From Pelotalea chapellei (GTDB lineage: Bacteria > Desulfobacterota > Desulfuromonadia > Geobacterales > Pseudopelobacteraceae): a DNA stretch of 64,000 nucleotides. The notes beneath the pieces were generated by a model that was given only the letters and a program-made list of their open reading frames with translations, was not told the DNA's origin and did no database searches. A program made the position numbers and the translations under genes. Below are positions 36,109-45,403 of this stretch, piece by piece. Within the stretch, counting starts at the first letter, position 1, and each line of letters opens with the position of its first letter. The stretch lies in NCBI RefSeq assembly GCF_018531195.1, contig NZ_JAHDYS010000004.1:238552-302551 (forward strand). The letters run 5' to 3'.

Positions 36109-37149
36109 ATGCGTGTCCTTATAATTAAAACCTCTTCCCTGGGTGATGTCATCCACGCCCTACCGGTTATTGACTACCTGCACCAGGTTTCCTCGGGCAT
36201 TGAAATAGATTGGGCTATTGAAGAACATTTTTTGCCATTGCTTGAACACAATCCCCATCTGGCCCGAATCCATGTCATTCGGACGAAGAAATGGCGCAAA
36301 GCTCCCTTCTCTCCCGAAACCCGCAGGGATTTGAAATTTCTGCGGGAAGACCTGCAAGCACGACCCTATGATTTTGTTTTTGACATTCAAGGCAATCTGA
36401 AAAGCGGTCTGGTGGCCTGGCTCACCGGTGCGAGCAAACGAATCGGATTCAGCCGCGAGGTTTTGCAGGAAAAGATAAACAGCCTCTTTACCACCCGCCG
36501 TATTCCTTTTCGCGCTTGTGACCGCAATGTGACAGACCGCTATCTGCGGGTGGTCAGTGTGCCCTTCGGGCGGGATTATCCAAGCCTGAGCCTTTCCAGT
36601 GATATTTTTTCCTCACCTGATGATGAGGAAGCTGCTGACCGTTACATGGCGGAGCTGCCAAGCGGTCTGGTGTTTTTCTTCCAGGTCGGCACCACCTGGA
36701 GTTCCAAACTATGGCATCCACAGGGATGGATAGAACTGGCCAGAAAGACACTTGAGAAATATTCGGATGCAACCATTCTGATCAACTGGGGAAGTCCGGC
36801 GGAGAAAGCTCTGGGAGAGGATATTATTCGCGAAGTTGGAGATGCAGTACGTCTGCTGCCCTGGTTTACTATTCGCGAGCTGATTCCGGTCATCAGGAGA
36901 ATGGATCTGGTCATCGGCGGCGACACCGGGCCAGTTTACCTTGCGGCAGCTGTCGGCACTCCTACTGTTTCCTACTACCGTGCCACCAGTGCCGCCAGCT
37001 ATGCGCCGCAAGGTGAACAGCACCGTTCGATTCAGGCCCCCATGAAATGCGCGGGATGCGGCCGGACATCATGCGATAAAGATGCCGAGTGCCGCAGCAG
37101 CATTTCGGTGGACGCCTTGTTTAATGCCGTAGTAGAGTTGATTGCTTAA
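36109..37149 (+). CDS. waaC: lipopolysaccharide heptosyltransferase I
   Basis: GT9 enzyme of 346 residues that adds the first heptose to Kdo. IIKTSSLGDVIHALPVIDYL opens the protein, WAIEEHFLPLL and FDIQGNLKSGLVAWLTGASKRIGF follow, and the donor site is VIGGDTGPVYLAAAVGTPTVS. A C-terminal CAGCGRTSC cluster is present. These features match WaaC rather than WaaF. ATG 36109 follows a plain ribosome site. Together with waaF (26.8 kb), the waaQ-like gene and a further GT9 gene it forms the core-heptose set. Confidence 0.93.
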   Translation: MRVLIIKTSSLGDVIHALPVIDYLHQVSSGIEIDWAIEEHFLPLLEHNPHLARIHVIRTKKWRKAPFSPETRRDLKFLREDLQARPYDFVFDIQGNLKSGLVAWLTGASKRIGFSREVLQEKINSLFTTRRIPFRACDRNVTDRYLRVVSVPFGRDYPSLSLSSDIFSSPDDEEAADRYMAELPSGLVFFFQVGTTWSSKLWHPQGWIELARKTLEKYSDATILINWGSPAEKALGEDIIREVGDAVRLLPWFTIRELIPVIRRMDLVIGGDTGPVYLAAAVGTPTVSYYRATSAASYAPQGEQHRSIQAPMKCAGCGRTSCDKDAECRSSISVDALFNAVVELIA

Positions 37150-37171
37150 TTTTTTTTTAAAGAGGATAACC

Positions 37172-37774
37172 ATGCTGAACGATCTGCACCTGGCCGGCCT
37201 TGAGTCGGCTTTTGACCAAGCCATTGAACAATGGCACCGTGATGATTCTAGTTTTGACGTGCTCCAGGGAGCGGTTAATCCAATTGCTCTGGAACTGGCC
37301 TGGCGTAATCATTTGCTTTGGCATGAAGAGGATAAGGCACGTCGCACCGATGTGGATGACAGCGTCATAGCCACAGTCAAACGCGCCATAGATAAGCTCA
37401 ATCAGCAACGCAACGACCAGATTGAAAAACTGGATGAGGCTATTCTAGCGGAAATTACAAAATCAATTCCCGAACCAAACACAGAAAGAACCAACTCTGA
37501 AACCCCAGGGAGTATCGTCGATCGCATCTCGATCATGTCGCTCAAGGTCTATCACATGGCTGAAGACAGCCGTCGCGACGACATCGATGACGAGCACCGT
37601 CAGCGTTCGTTGCACCGACTGGCCGTGCTTCAGCTCCAGCGCTACGATCTGTACAACGCCCTGGATCAGCTTTTGGCTGATTATCAGGCGGGCAACAAGC
37701 GCATGAAACTCTACAAGCAGTTCAAGATGTACAATGACCCCTCTCTTAATCCGGAATTGTACCGGCAGAAATAA
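37172..37774 (+). CDS. DUF4254 domain-containing protein
   Basis: Soluble protein of 200 residues, predicted mostly helical with many charged residues; no signal peptide or membrane segment. DUF4254 features seen: NPIALELAWRNHLLWHEEDKARR near residue 30, IDKLNQQRNDQIEKLDE, GSIVDRISIMSLKVYHMAE, and the C-terminal YKQFKMYNDPSLNPELY. The frame opens earlier (37142), but ATG 37172 has AAAGAGG and is preferred. It lies between two GT9 genes in many LPS core clusters, and its stop overlaps the next start. A structural or regulatory role in core assembly is likely; no catalytic motif is seen. Confidence 0.82.
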   Translation: MLNDLHLAGLESAFDQAIEQWHRDDSSFDVLQGAVNPIALELAWRNHLLWHEEDKARRTDVDDSVIATVKRAIDKLNQQRNDQIEKLDEAILAEITKSIPEPNTERTNSETPGSIVDRISIMSLKVYHMAEDSRRDDIDDEHRQRSLHRLAVLQLQRYDLYNALDQLLADYQAGNKRMKLYKQFKMYNDPSLNPELYRQK

Positions 37775-38772
37775 TGCGAATTGCTCTTGTCAGACTTTCC
37801 TCCCTGGGGGACATCATTCTGTGCCTGGCATCGCTGCAGATCATCCGTCGTCATCTGCCCGACAGCCATATCACCTGGGTGGCGGACCGCCGCTTTGCCG
37901 ATATCCTCGATCACCATCCCGACATTCAGCAAGTCATAAAGATAGACCTGAAAACTTTGCAAAAGCAAAAATCACTGTCGGGGATCCTTGAAGAGTATCG
38001 TCGTCTAAGATCTGTCGGCAAATTTGATGTGATCATTGACCTGCATGGCATGATCAAGTCAGCTGCGATTTCTTCCATCCTGGGTGGCAAGGTATCCGGT
38101 TTTGACCGGAAACTGATCAAGGAACCACTAAGCAGCCTGTTTTACAACTGCACCTACCATGTTCCACTGGAGCTGCCCGCCGTTTCTCGATATGCGGCTC
38201 TCACCTCCATGAGCCTTGGCCTGGATCTGCAACAGCCTGAGCTATGTCCACCTCAACCTTATCTGCACTGGACAACAGCGGACAACACCATCACTGACCC
38301 CTACTTTTCGAAAGAACGCCGCAACATCCTGCTTGTACCTGAAACCAGCGCCCCTTATAAAAACTATCCGCCAAAAAAATATGCGCGCCTGGCCTCCCTC
38401 TTAGGGGAAAACATTCTCATCTGCCATGGCAATCAGCAGGAGCTGGAAGCCGCCAAAGCCATTGCAGAGCAACACTCCCACATCCGGCTATTGCCGCGCC
38501 TCAATCTGAACCAGCTTAAGGCGGCCGTGGGTCGTAGCGATCTTGTCATTGGAGGGGACTCGGGACCAACACATATTGCCTGGGCATGTGGCGTGCCCTC
38601 GATTACCCTTTTTGGAGCCACCCCTGTCTGTATCTGTCCGACGCCCATCAATAGGGTTATTAAAACGTCCTCGCAGGTCAACCTCCGTAAGCCAAACTCC
38701 GGTGATGTCTCAGTACGTGACATATCCGAAGAAGAGGTTCTGGCACTAGCCCACGAAATCCTGAACGGCTAA
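37774..38772 (+). CDS. GT9 family glycosyltransferase (heptosyltransferase-like)
   Basis: GT9 protein of 332 residues. ALVRLSSLGDIILCLASLQII (acceptor site), VADRRFADILDHHPDI, IIDLHGMIKSAAISSILGG, and the donor site VIGGDSGPTHIAWACGVPSITLFGATP. The sequence lacks the HTG-type loops of WaaF and ends without the Cys cluster of the other three GT9 proteins. It is probably a further core heptosyltransferase, one base overlapping DUF4254. The exact linkage cannot be told. Confidence 0.85.
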   Translation: MRIALVRLSSLGDIILCLASLQIIRRHLPDSHITWVADRRFADILDHHPDIQQVIKIDLKTLQKQKSLSGILEEYRRLRSVGKFDVIIDLHGMIKSAAISSILGGKVSGFDRKLIKEPLSSLFYNCTYHVPLELPAVSRYAALTSMSLGLDLQQPELCPPQPYLHWTTADNTITDPYFSKERRNILLVPETSAPYKNYPPKKYARLASLLGENILICHGNQQELEAAKAIAEQHSHIRLLPRLNLNQLKAAVGRSDLVIGGDSGPTHIAWACGVPSITLFGATPVCICPTPINRVIKTSSQVNLRKPNSGDVSVRDISEEEVLALAHEILNG

Positions 38773-38819
38773 GCCTTTAATATCGTGTTCACAGACCGAA
38801 AGCCCATAATGCACCTACC

Positions 38820-39683
38820 ATGAATGTGTTCATTTTTGTAAACCCTGCCTCAGGGGGATATTCTTCGCACCGTTTTGACCAGGTTCTGAATGCCTTGCGA
38901 GCACATGGATATGAACCGGCAGTTTTCAAGGTACGCACCCCTGCCGACGTTCTCTCCCACTGCGATGCTATCAACCATGTCATTGATCCCCTGGTGATCG
39001 TGGCCGCTGGAGACGGCACAATCAATTCCGTGATTAATGGACTTCAGCCGGGAATCGCCACCTTGGCAGTGTTGCCTTTTGGAACATCAAATGTCGTTGC
39101 GGCAGAGCTTGGTATCAGGACCATCGAAGAGGGCATTGAACGCATCTGTGCCGGAAATACCCAGCCGCTCTCGGTTGGCCTTCTTGAATTAAGCAATGAA
39201 TCCCGCCGATTTGTTCTTATGGCTGGCATCGGACTGGACGGTGCTGTTGTGAGGGATGTTCTTCCTTTGGCCAAGAGGTACCTTAAACAGGGCGCCTACG
39301 CCCTCTCCGCCCTAAAGAGAGCCTTTGCCTGGGACAGGACTCCTTTTGAAATTATCACCCCCCACGGGACCGTATCCTGCCATTCAGCAATCATCTGCAA
39401 TGGTTCCAAATATGGGGGCAACTTTGTATTGGCTCCGGATCGGACTTTTTTCGCACCAGGATTCGAAGCTGTCTGCATACAGGACCACCGGCGGCGAACC
39501 TACCTTCGCCTTGCCGTGAACCTGTTTTGCAACAGAGCGGCTGCTAGCAGAGACCTGACGCGAATATGTGCCGAACAGATTGAAATCCTAGGAACCGGCC
39601 CTATTCAGCTTGATGGAGACTTTGTAGGGTACGGGCCGGGCAGATTGATAAAACTGCCGAATTTCGCTAAACTAATTATCTGA
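38820..39683 (+). CDS. diacylglycerol kinase family lipid kinase
   Basis: Lipid kinase of the DagK/YegS type, 287 residues. VNPASGG near the N-terminus, the nucleotide-binding GDGTINSVINGL, LPFGTSNVVAAELGI, and the C-terminal region with LDGDFVGYGPG-type residues (IQLDGDFVGY) are all present. Phosphorylates diacylglycerol or a related lipid at the membrane. It has its own ribosome site and follows the LPS cluster with a 47-bp gap. A role in recycling diacylglycerol produced by envelope enzymes is plausible but not shown. Confidence 0.9.
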   Translation: MNVFIFVNPASGGYSSHRFDQVLNALRAHGYEPAVFKVRTPADVLSHCDAINHVIDPLVIVAAGDGTINSVINGLQPGIATLAVLPFGTSNVVAAELGIRTIEEGIERICAGNTQPLSVGLLELSNESRRFVLMAGIGLDGAVVRDVLPLAKRYLKQGAYALSALKRAFAWDRTPFEIITPHGTVSCHSAIICNGSKYGGNFVLAPDRTFFAPGFEAVCIQDHRRRTYLRLAVNLFCNRAAASRDLTRICAEQIEILGTGPIQLDGDFVGYGPGRLIKLPNFAKLII

Positions 39684-39721
39684 TTTCAATGTCCCCAACC
39701 ATAGCCCAGGAGTAACCCAAA

Positions 39722-40495
39722 ATGGCTCTTCATCGTCTTTCCCGAACCGAACTTCTCATTGGTGCGCAGGGACTGGCACAACTTCATTCCAAACATGTCA
39801 TGATCTGCGGCATCGGCGGTGTCGGCAGCTATGCAGCTGAAGCACTGGGGAGGGCCGGAATCGGACGGATCACTCTTGTTGACTTTGACGATATCTGTCT
39901 AACCAACATCAATCGCCAGCTTCATGCGTTAACCAGCACCGTCGGCTTGCCCAAGGTGGAGGTAATGGCAGCTCGCCTGAGAGAGATCAATCCTTTGGCG
40001 GAAATCGTTCCGGTCAAGGCTTTTTTTTCAGGGGAAAATGCGGTTCAGCTGCTGGATCCGCGTCCTGATTATGTGCTGGATGCAATCGACCATTTCACCG
40101 CTAAGGCAGCCCTGATCACCACCTGCATTGAAAAGGGAATCCCGGTGATTTCAAGCATGGGGGCAGCAAACAAGCTTGATCCCACCAAGATCCATGTTGC
40201 AGACATCTCGGCAACCCGCAACTGCCGCATGGCCCGCAGCATGCGCAAGATGCTACGCAAAGTGGGCATATCCAGCGGTGTCCAGGTTGTATATTCCAGT
40301 GAAGAACACCGCGAACTGAATCCCTCCGCCTCTTTCTGCGGCACCGAATGCATCTGCCCTAACCGTGACCAGCAGGTCTTCAGCTGCGACAACCGGAGGG
40401 TCATCCTCGGCACCATTTCCTATCTCCCATCACTGTTCGGACTTACCATGGCGGGAGTGGTGACGAATGAACTGCTGCGGCCCTCCAGCCATTAA
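39722..40495 (+). CDS. tcdA: tRNA threonylcarbamoyladenosine dehydratase TcdA
   Basis: E1-like (ThiF/MoeB superfamily) enzyme of 257 residues that cyclises t6A37 of tRNA. The ATP-binding GIGGVGSYAAEALGRAGIG, VDFDDICLTNINRQ and the C-terminal CGTECICPNRDQQV region are present. A strong AGGAG ribosome site precedes ATG 39722. It stands alone between a lipid kinase and the ferritin-like gene; nothing unusual. Confidence 0.93.
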   Translation: MALHRLSRTELLIGAQGLAQLHSKHVMICGIGGVGSYAAEALGRAGIGRITLVDFDDICLTNINRQLHALTSTVGLPKVEVMAARLREINPLAEIVPVKAFFSGENAVQLLDPRPDYVLDAIDHFTAKAALITTCIEKGIPVISSMGAANKLDPTKIHVADISATRNCRMARSMRKMLRKVGISSGVQVVYSSEEHRELNPSASFCGTECICPNRDQQVFSCDNRRVILGTISYLPSLFGLTMAGVVTNELLRPSSH

Positions 40496-40524
40496 TCTTT
40501 ACGCTCATAATTGAAAATTCTTTA

Positions 40525-40552
40525 TTGAACATTTCTTTTTTGTGACTATACT
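40525..40552 (+). promoter_or_regulatory. sigma-70 promoter for the ferritin-like gene
   Basis: TTGAAC (40525-40530), 16 bp, then TATACT (40547-40552). About 37 bp remain to the ATG at 40589, with GGGGAGG just upstream as the ribosome site. The sequence is AT-rich around the -10. Confidence 0.65.
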
Positions 40553-40588
40553 TGGCTCCAAAATTCCAATTGAGCAAGGGGAGGAACC

Positions 40589-41086
40589 ATGGGCAAGGAA
40601 TACACCTTACAAGAAGCTTTGAAACTCGCCATCAAAGCCGAAAAAGACAGCATGGATTTTTACCGCAAAGCGGCTTCTGTAGCAACCAACGAGCGGGCAA
40701 AGAAAGTGCTTGAACTGCTTGCCAATGAGGAAGTCGGCCACCTGAAAGCATTCTTCGATCATTACAAGGGTGGAGACTTTGGTGATCTCACCTCCTACAT
40801 GCAATCCCCTGCTGACGAAAAAAATCCGACATATATGCAACTGCTAAAGGTGCTTGACGGAAATATGGTTGAGAAGAAAGCCCTTGAACTTGCGCTAGGA
40901 GAAGAGAAGGCCTGCATCGGTCAGTACACCCAATTGGCACAGGGAGTGGTTGATCCGGCGGTCAGAGCCGTTTTCGAGCGTGTCGTCAAGGAGACTCAGG
41001 GCCATTATGATCTGATCGAATCAGAATATGCTCATATCATGGCTATGGTCCACGAGACCGATCAGGACATCTACGTCAGGGAGTAA
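40589..41086 (+). CDS. ferritin-like/rubrerythrin-type di-iron protein
   Basis: Four-helix bundle protein of 165 residues, all soluble. Iron ligands fit a Glu-Glu-His pattern: AIKAEKDSMDFY, ANEEVGHLKAF, ALGEEKACIGQY and VKETQGHYDLIE. It resembles the rubrerythrin-like ferritin domain (DUF2202/Ferritin-like AB group) but has no C-terminal rubredoxin Cys. Such proteins protect anaerobes from peroxide or bind iron. It has its own promoter and a downstream terminator, so it is a single-gene unit. Confidence 0.85.
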   Translation: MGKEYTLQEALKLAIKAEKDSMDFYRKAASVATNERAKKVLELLANEEVGHLKAFFDHYKGGDFGDLTSYMQSPADEKNPTYMQLLKVLDGNMVEKKALELALGEEKACIGQYTQLAQGVVDPAVRAVFERVVKETQGHYDLIESEYAHIMAMVHETDQDIYVRE

Positions 41087-41113
41087 TATTTAATCTTCTA
41101 AGACGCCTTATTG

Positions 41114-41149
41114 TGGGCCTGGACATTTCGTGTCAGGCCCATTTTCTTT
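41114..41149 (+). terminator. rho-independent terminator after the ferritin-like gene
   Basis: TGGGCCTG-GACA / TGTC-AGGCCCA forms a stem of about 11 bp with the loop TTTCG region, followed by TTTTCTTT. It lies 27 bp after the stop. Confidence 0.85.
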
Positions 41150-41166
41150 ATCGAAAAGGAGTTGCC

Positions 41167-41475
41167 ATGAAATATCAACATACTGCAACATGTGTGGCTG
41201 CACTACTGATCACCACTTCGGCCTGCTGGTCAGCTGATAGCGGCAGCAATCTCGGCAATGTCCGAGGGGGCGACTTCAAAGAAGCCCGCGGGATCATCTC
41301 AAAGAAATGCACCACCTGCCATAGCGCTACCAGAATCGACGCAGCATTAGCCGCAAAGAAAGACATGGTCAAAATTCAACAGGCAATGGAAACCAAGGGG
41401 CTGAAACTTAACACCAAAGAGCGCGAAGTATTGGGAATCTACTGGAAGCAGAATCCACTCAAGCAGAGCAAGTAG
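41167..41475 (+). CDS. small monohaem cytochrome c
   Basis: Exported protein of 102 residues. A signal peptide (KYQHTATCVAALLITTSACWSA) precedes the mature region, and the haem-binding motif CTTCH is at about residue 58. A Met in the helical tail (KKDMVKIQQAMETKGL) may be the second haem ligand. The frame opens at 41113 but ATG 41167 has AAGGAG and yields the signal peptide. Soluble periplasmic electron carrier of class I type; partner unknown. A bidirectional terminator follows. Confidence 0.88.
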   Translation: MKYQHTATCVAALLITTSACWSADSGSNLGNVRGGDFKEARGIISKKCTTCHSATRIDAALAAKKDMVKIQQAMETKGLKLNTKEREVLGIYWKQNPLKQSK

Positions 41476-41502
41476 GCACCACCCACTTTGGGGAATATAA
41501 AT

Positions 41503-41541
41503 AAAAAAGCGGCATGGGAACCAATCCCATGCCGCTTTTTT
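41503..41541. terminator. bidirectional terminator between cytochrome c and hppA
   Basis: AAAAAAGCGGCATGGGA pairs perfectly with TCCCATGCCGCTTTTTT around the loop ACCAA. It serves both the cytochrome c gene (+) and hppA (-), which converge here. Confidence 0.92.
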
Positions 41542-41560
41542 ATTTTATGTTACTAATCGG

Positions 41561-43624
41561 TTACATCATTTTTGCCAGAAGAGGCACGATCAGCAGCGAT
41601 ACGATGTTGATGATCTTGATCATCGGGTTAACAGCCGGGCCGGCGGTGTCCTTGTAGGGGTCGCCGACAGTATCGCCGGTAACAGCTGCTTTGTGGGCAT
41701 CGCCACCCTTGCCGCCATGATGACCATCTTCGATGTATTTCTTGGCATTATCCCAGGCGCCACCGCCGGTTGTCATAGAGATGGCAACGAAGATGCCAGT
41801 CACGATGGTACCGACAATTACGCCGCCCAAGGCCTTAGGACCGAGGGTAAAGCCGACGATGACCGGTGCGAGGATTGGAATCAAACCAGGGATGACCATC
41901 TCTTTAAGGGCAGTCTTGGTGACGATATCAACGCAGGAAGCATAGTCCGGTTTTCCGGTACCTTCCATAATGCCTTTGATTTCGCGGAACTGGCGACGTA
42001 CTTCAACAACAACGGCGCCACCGGCCTTGCCGACCGCTTCCATGCATTGGGCGGCAAAATAGTAAGGGAGCATACCACCGATGAACAGGCCGACAATGAT
42101 ATAGGGGTCGGAGAGATCGAAAGTAAGAGCCTGTCCCGGGGGCATAAGGGCTTTAAGTTCATCAACATAGGAAGTGAACAAGATAACTGCTGCAAGCCCG
42201 GCCGAACCGATTGCATAGCCTTTAGTAACAGCTTTGGTGGTGTTGCCAACCGCATCCAGAGGATCGGTGACATCACGGACTGACTTATCCAATTCCGCCA
42301 TCTCGGCAATACCACCGGCGTTGTCGGTAATAGGACCATAGGCGTCCATGGCAACCACGATACCGGTAAGGGAGAGCATGGATACGGCAGCGATGGCAAT
42401 ACCGTACACACCGGCACACTGGAAGGAAACGATAATCCCGGCAGCAATGACGATCACCGGAGCAGCAGTTGACTTCATCGAGATACCGAGACCGGCAATA
42501 ACGTTGGTGCCATGGCCGGTGGTTGAAGCCTGGGCAATGTGCTTGACAGGCCCGTATTCGGTAGATGTGTAGTACTCAGTGATCCAGAAGATAGCTCCGG
42601 TGACGACCAGACCGACAATGGCGGAGATAAAGATATTAAGTGCGGAGAAGGTTACGCCGCCAGCATTGGTAAGCCCCTGGGGGAACATCTGGACAGTAAC
42701 AAAATAAAAGGCAATACAGGCCAGAACACCGGAAACAATCAGACCTTTGTACAAAGCCGGCATGATCTTCTGGCTGGCACCGAGTTTTACGAAGAAGGTA
42801 CCGATAATGGATGTAACGATGGATATACCGCCCAGGATCAGCGGATAACTGACGGCACTCTGATTGCTGTTAAAAGCGATGGCACCGAGCAGCATGGCTG
42901 CGATCAGGGTGACAGCGTAGGTTTCGAAAAGGTCGGCGGCCATACCGGCACAGTCACCAACGTTGTCTCCCACGTTATCGGCAATAACAGCCGGGTTGCG
43001 GGGATCATCCTCAGGAATACCGGCTTCAACCTTGCCTACCAGGTCAGCGCCGACATCAGCACCTTTGGTGAAGATACCACCGCCAAGACGGGCGAAAATG
43101 GAGATCAGGGATCCACCGAAACCAAGGCCAACCAGTTGGCTGACCACATCCTTGACCGGTGCACCCGGCATAAGTTTCTGCAGAACCATGTAGTAACCGG
43201 CAACGCCCAGAAGTCCCAGACCGACCACCAGCATACCGGTGATTGCGCCTCCCTTGAAAGCAACGTTGAGGGCTTTGGTAATACCTGATTTTGCAGCCTC
43301 AGTGGTACGTACATTGGCTCGAACCGACACAAACATCCCGATGAAACCGGTAAGCCCTGAGAAGATCGCGCCGATGGCAAAACCGATGGCGGTTTTGACT
43401 CCGAGGGTGGCAAACAGTGCGATAAACATGACCACACCAACCACGGCAATGATGGTGTACTGGCGCTTCATGTAGGCGCCGGCACCTTCCTGAATAGCAG
43501 CGGCAATCTGTTTCATCCGCTCGTTACCCTGGGGCAGCGCCAGGATCCACTGGGCCGAAATCAGGCCGTAGGCAACCGCCGCGATGGCACACGCCAGGGC
43601 AAAAAGCACAGCATACTGTTCCAT
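41561..43624 (-). CDS. hppA: membrane-bound proton-translocating pyrophosphatase, K+-independent type
   Basis: Couples pyrophosphate hydrolysis to H+ export across the membrane. It has 687 residues and about 16 helices. The pyrophosphate-binding [23 protein letters not shown] motif, [23 protein letters not shown], and the C-terminal [19 protein letters not shown] are intact. In [11 protein letters not shown] the position that distinguishes K+-dependent (Ala) from K+-independent (Lys) enzymes is Lys, so it should be K+-independent; Na+ transport is unlikely. A good ribosome site (GGGAGGA) precedes ATG at 43624. It is convergent with the upstream genes. Confidence 0.95.
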   Translation of the reverse strand: MEQYAVLFALACAIAAVAYGLISAQWILALPQGNERMKQIAAAIQEGAGAYMKRQYTIIAVVGVVMFIALFATLGVKTAIGFAIGAIFSGLTGFIGMFVSVRANVRTTEAAKSGITKALNVAFKGGAITGMLVVGLGLLGVAGYYMVLQKLMPGAPVKDVVSQLVGLGFGGSLISIFARLGGGIFTKGADVGADLVGKVEAGIPEDDPRNPAVIADNVGDNVGDCAGMAADLFETYAVTLIAAMLLGAIAFNSNQSAVSYPLILGGISIVTSIIGTFFVKLGASQKIMPALYKGLIVSGVLACIAFYFVTVQMFPQGLTNAGGVTFSALNIFISAIVGLVVTGAIFWITEYYTSTEYGPVKHIAQASTTGHGTNVIAGLGISMKSTAAPVIVIAAGIIVSFQCAGVYGIAIAAVSMLSLTGIVVAMDAYGPITDNAGGIAEMAELDKSVRDVTDPLDAVGNTTKAVTKGYAIGSAGLAAVILFTSYVDELKALMPPGQALTFDLSDPYIIVGLFIGGMLPYYFAAQCMEAVGKAGGAVVVEVRRQFREIKGIMEGTGKPDYASCVDIVTKTALKEMVIPGLIPILAPVIVGFTLGPKALGGVIVGTIVTGIFVAISMTTGGGAWDNAKKYIEDGHHGGKGGDAHKAAVTGDTVGDPYKDTAGPAVNPMIKIINIVSLLIVPLLAKMM

Positions 43625-43688
43625 TGTTTCATTTCCTCCCGTTTCTATTTATAGTCACACATCCAGCAATCATCATAAAAACCCGAAA

Positions 43689-43717
43689 TTGTTAGTGCAA
43701 ATATCGATTAATGTCAA
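43689..43717 (-). promoter_or_regulatory. sigma-70 promoter of hppA
   Basis: On the minus strand, consensus TTGACA (43712-43717) and TAACAA (43689-43694) are 17 bp apart, about 65 bp upstream of the hppA start. The -10 is imperfect. Confidence 0.55.
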
Positions 43718-43803
43718 CAATTTTGTTTACAATACCGCATGTTAACGTGATTGCAATAGCACGGTATCATATTGTACCGGCACCGGCTCAACTCCCTCGG
43801 CTC

Positions 43804-43834
43804 TTGAAACCACTGATGCACCATGTTATATAAT
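43804..43834 (+). promoter_or_regulatory. candidate promoter of cpoB
   Basis: TTGAAA (43804-43809) and a perfect TATAAT (43829-43834) lie upstream of the cpoB start; the 19-bp spacer is long, so the -35 is uncertain. Confidence 0.4.
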
Positions 43835-43866
43835 TGAGCACAATTCCAATGCAGAGGAGACCGTGA

Positions 43867-44697
43867 ATGAACCGTATCATCAAGCTTGCTCTTGTACCAC
43901 TTGTTATTGGTCTTGCAGGATGTGCCACTCAAGGTTCTCTTGAATCTACCAGGAGTGACATAGATGCCGTCAAAACAAGGCTCTTTTCTCTGGAAAGGGA
44001 TCTCGGCAGTGTACGATCGGAAACGAAGGAACAAATAGGTGCGCTCGAGACAGGATTACGAGCGGATATATCTGCAACCAGGAAAATATCGGCTGACCTG
44101 CAGGCAAACATAGACAGCACAAAAGCCGAGATGCAGGCACTTAGCGGTAAGGTTGACGATACGGCAACCACCGCAAAACAGCCCGGCGAGGAACTGACCC
44201 GCTACCGCAACGATGCCGACAAACGCATTATCCTTATGGAAGACAGGATCCTGAAACTTCAGGGATCAGTGGATGAGCTTAACAAAAAACTGGCAGAGGT
44301 GGCCCAGCAGAAAGAGGTTCCTGCTTCCCCCGATGCTCTTTATATCAAGGGCCTGGAACTTTTCAAAGCGGGTGACATGCCTGCTGCACGGGAGCGTCTC
44401 CAGAAGTTCATCGAGCAGAACCCCAATCATGAGCTGGTCGCTAATGCCCATTATTGGATAGGTGAAACACACTACAGTGAAAAAGCATACGAACCGGCCA
44501 TACTCTCCTTTCAGGAAGTCATCAAGAACTTTCCTGACAAAGAAAAAGCACCGGCAGCCATGCTAAAACAGGCCATGTCATTCAAAGCCATCAATGATCT
44601 GAAAAGCGCAAGATATGTACTTAAAAAGCTGGTGGATGGTTATCCAAAGAGTGAAGAGGCAAAAAAAGCAAAAGACCTGCAAAAGGAAATTAAATAG
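43867..44697 (+). CDS. cpoB: Tol-Pal-associated protein YbgF/CpoB, lipoprotein form
   Basis: Exported protein of 276 residues. Signal peptide with lipobox LAGC (Cys at about residue 19), a coiled-coil region (about 25-140, heptad-like with many Ser/Asp/Lys), then a TPR domain (SPDALYIKGLELFKAGDMPAARERLQKFI and two further repeats). This is the layout of CpoB/YbgF, which links the Tol-Pal system with peptidoglycan synthesis at division; the E. coli protein is soluble, so the lipoprotein form is a difference. No other tol or pal gene is in the window. Confidence 0.85.
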   Translation: MNRIIKLALVPLVIGLAGCATQGSLESTRSDIDAVKTRLFSLERDLGSVRSETKEQIGALETGLRADISATRKISADLQANIDSTKAEMQALSGKVDDTATTAKQPGEELTRYRNDADKRIILMEDRILKLQGSVDELNKKLAEVAQQKEVPASPDALYIKGLELFKAGDMPAARERLQKFIEQNPNHELVANAHYWIGETHYSEKAYEPAILSFQEVIKNFPDKEKAPAAMLKQAMSFKAINDLKSARYVLKKLVDGYPKSEEAKKAKDLQKEIK

Positions 44698-44721
44698 AAG
44701 ACAGGTAGGTGCAGAGACATG

Positions 44722-44757
44722 AAAAAAGGGGCAGTGAGTTGGACTCACTGCCCCTTT
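44722..44757. terminator. bidirectional terminator between cpoB and hisB
   Basis: AAAAGGGGCAGTGAGT and ACTCACTGCCCCTTTT form a perfect stem with a TGG loop, flanked by A and T runs; it ends both converging genes. Confidence 0.93.
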
Positions 44758-44772
44758 TCATTTGATCAGATC

Positions 44773-45360
44773 TTAAAGAACACCCTTTGTGGACAGGACA
44801 CCTTCCACTCTCGGATCCATTTGAGTGGCTGCATCCATTGCACGGGCAAAGGCCTTGAAACAGGCTTCAATAATGTGATGGACATTGTCACCATACATCA
44901 CGTTGATATGCAGGTTCAGTCCGCTGTGGTTGACGAATGCCTGAAAGAATTCTCTCGCCAGCTCCACATCGAAATCCCCGATTTTTACCTTAGGCAGCGT
45001 GACATGATAAACAAAGTAAGGGCGTCCTGAGATATCAATCGCCACACTGGCCAGAGTCTCATCCATCGGTATGGTGGCCTGGCCATAGCGGCGGATTCCC
45101 TTCTTGTCACCCAGTGCCTGCTTGAAAGCCTCACCCAGTACGATACCGATATCCTCCACCGTGTGGTGGAAATCAATGTCGATGTCTCCGCAGGCCTCTA
45201 CAGTAAGATTGAAAAGGCCATGCCGCGCGAAAAGATTGAGCATGTGATCTAGAAAGGGAACGGAAGTGCAGACTACCCCCTTGCCTGTGCCGTCTACATC
45301 CAGCGACAATTTTATCTTGGTTTCCTGGGTATTTCTTTCGATTGTTGCTGATCGTGACAT
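44773..45360 (-). CDS. hisB: imidazoleglycerol-phosphate dehydratase HisB
   Basis: Step seven of histidine synthesis. It has 195 residues with the metal-binding HHTVEDIGI, the duplicated [10 protein letters not shown] and [15 protein letters not shown] signatures, and the final LSTKGVL. The frame continues upstream to 45579, but ATG at 45360 with GGAGGG is the start; the extra residues belong to no known family. It is the last gene of the his set hisG-hisD-hisC-hisB, 43 bp after hisC. Confidence 0.95.
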   Translation of the reverse strand: MSRSATIERNTQETKIKLSLDVDGTGKGVVCTSVPFLDHMLNLFARHGLFNLTVEACGDIDIDFHHTVEDIGIVLGEAFKQALGDKKGIRRYGQATIPMDETLASVAIDISGRPYFVYHVTLPKVKIGDFDVELAREFFQAFVNHSGLNLHINVMYGDNVHHIIEACFKAFARAMDAATQMDPRVEGVLSTKGVL

Positions 45361-45403
45361 TATCCCTCCGAAAGCGCTCTCTTCTGGATATTTCCTAAAA
45401 CGC

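Noticed and set aside
42539..43288. Long + strand open frame of 249 codons opposite hppA
   Set aside because: It mirrors the highly biased codons of hppA and has no domain-like pattern or ribosome site; a shadow frame.
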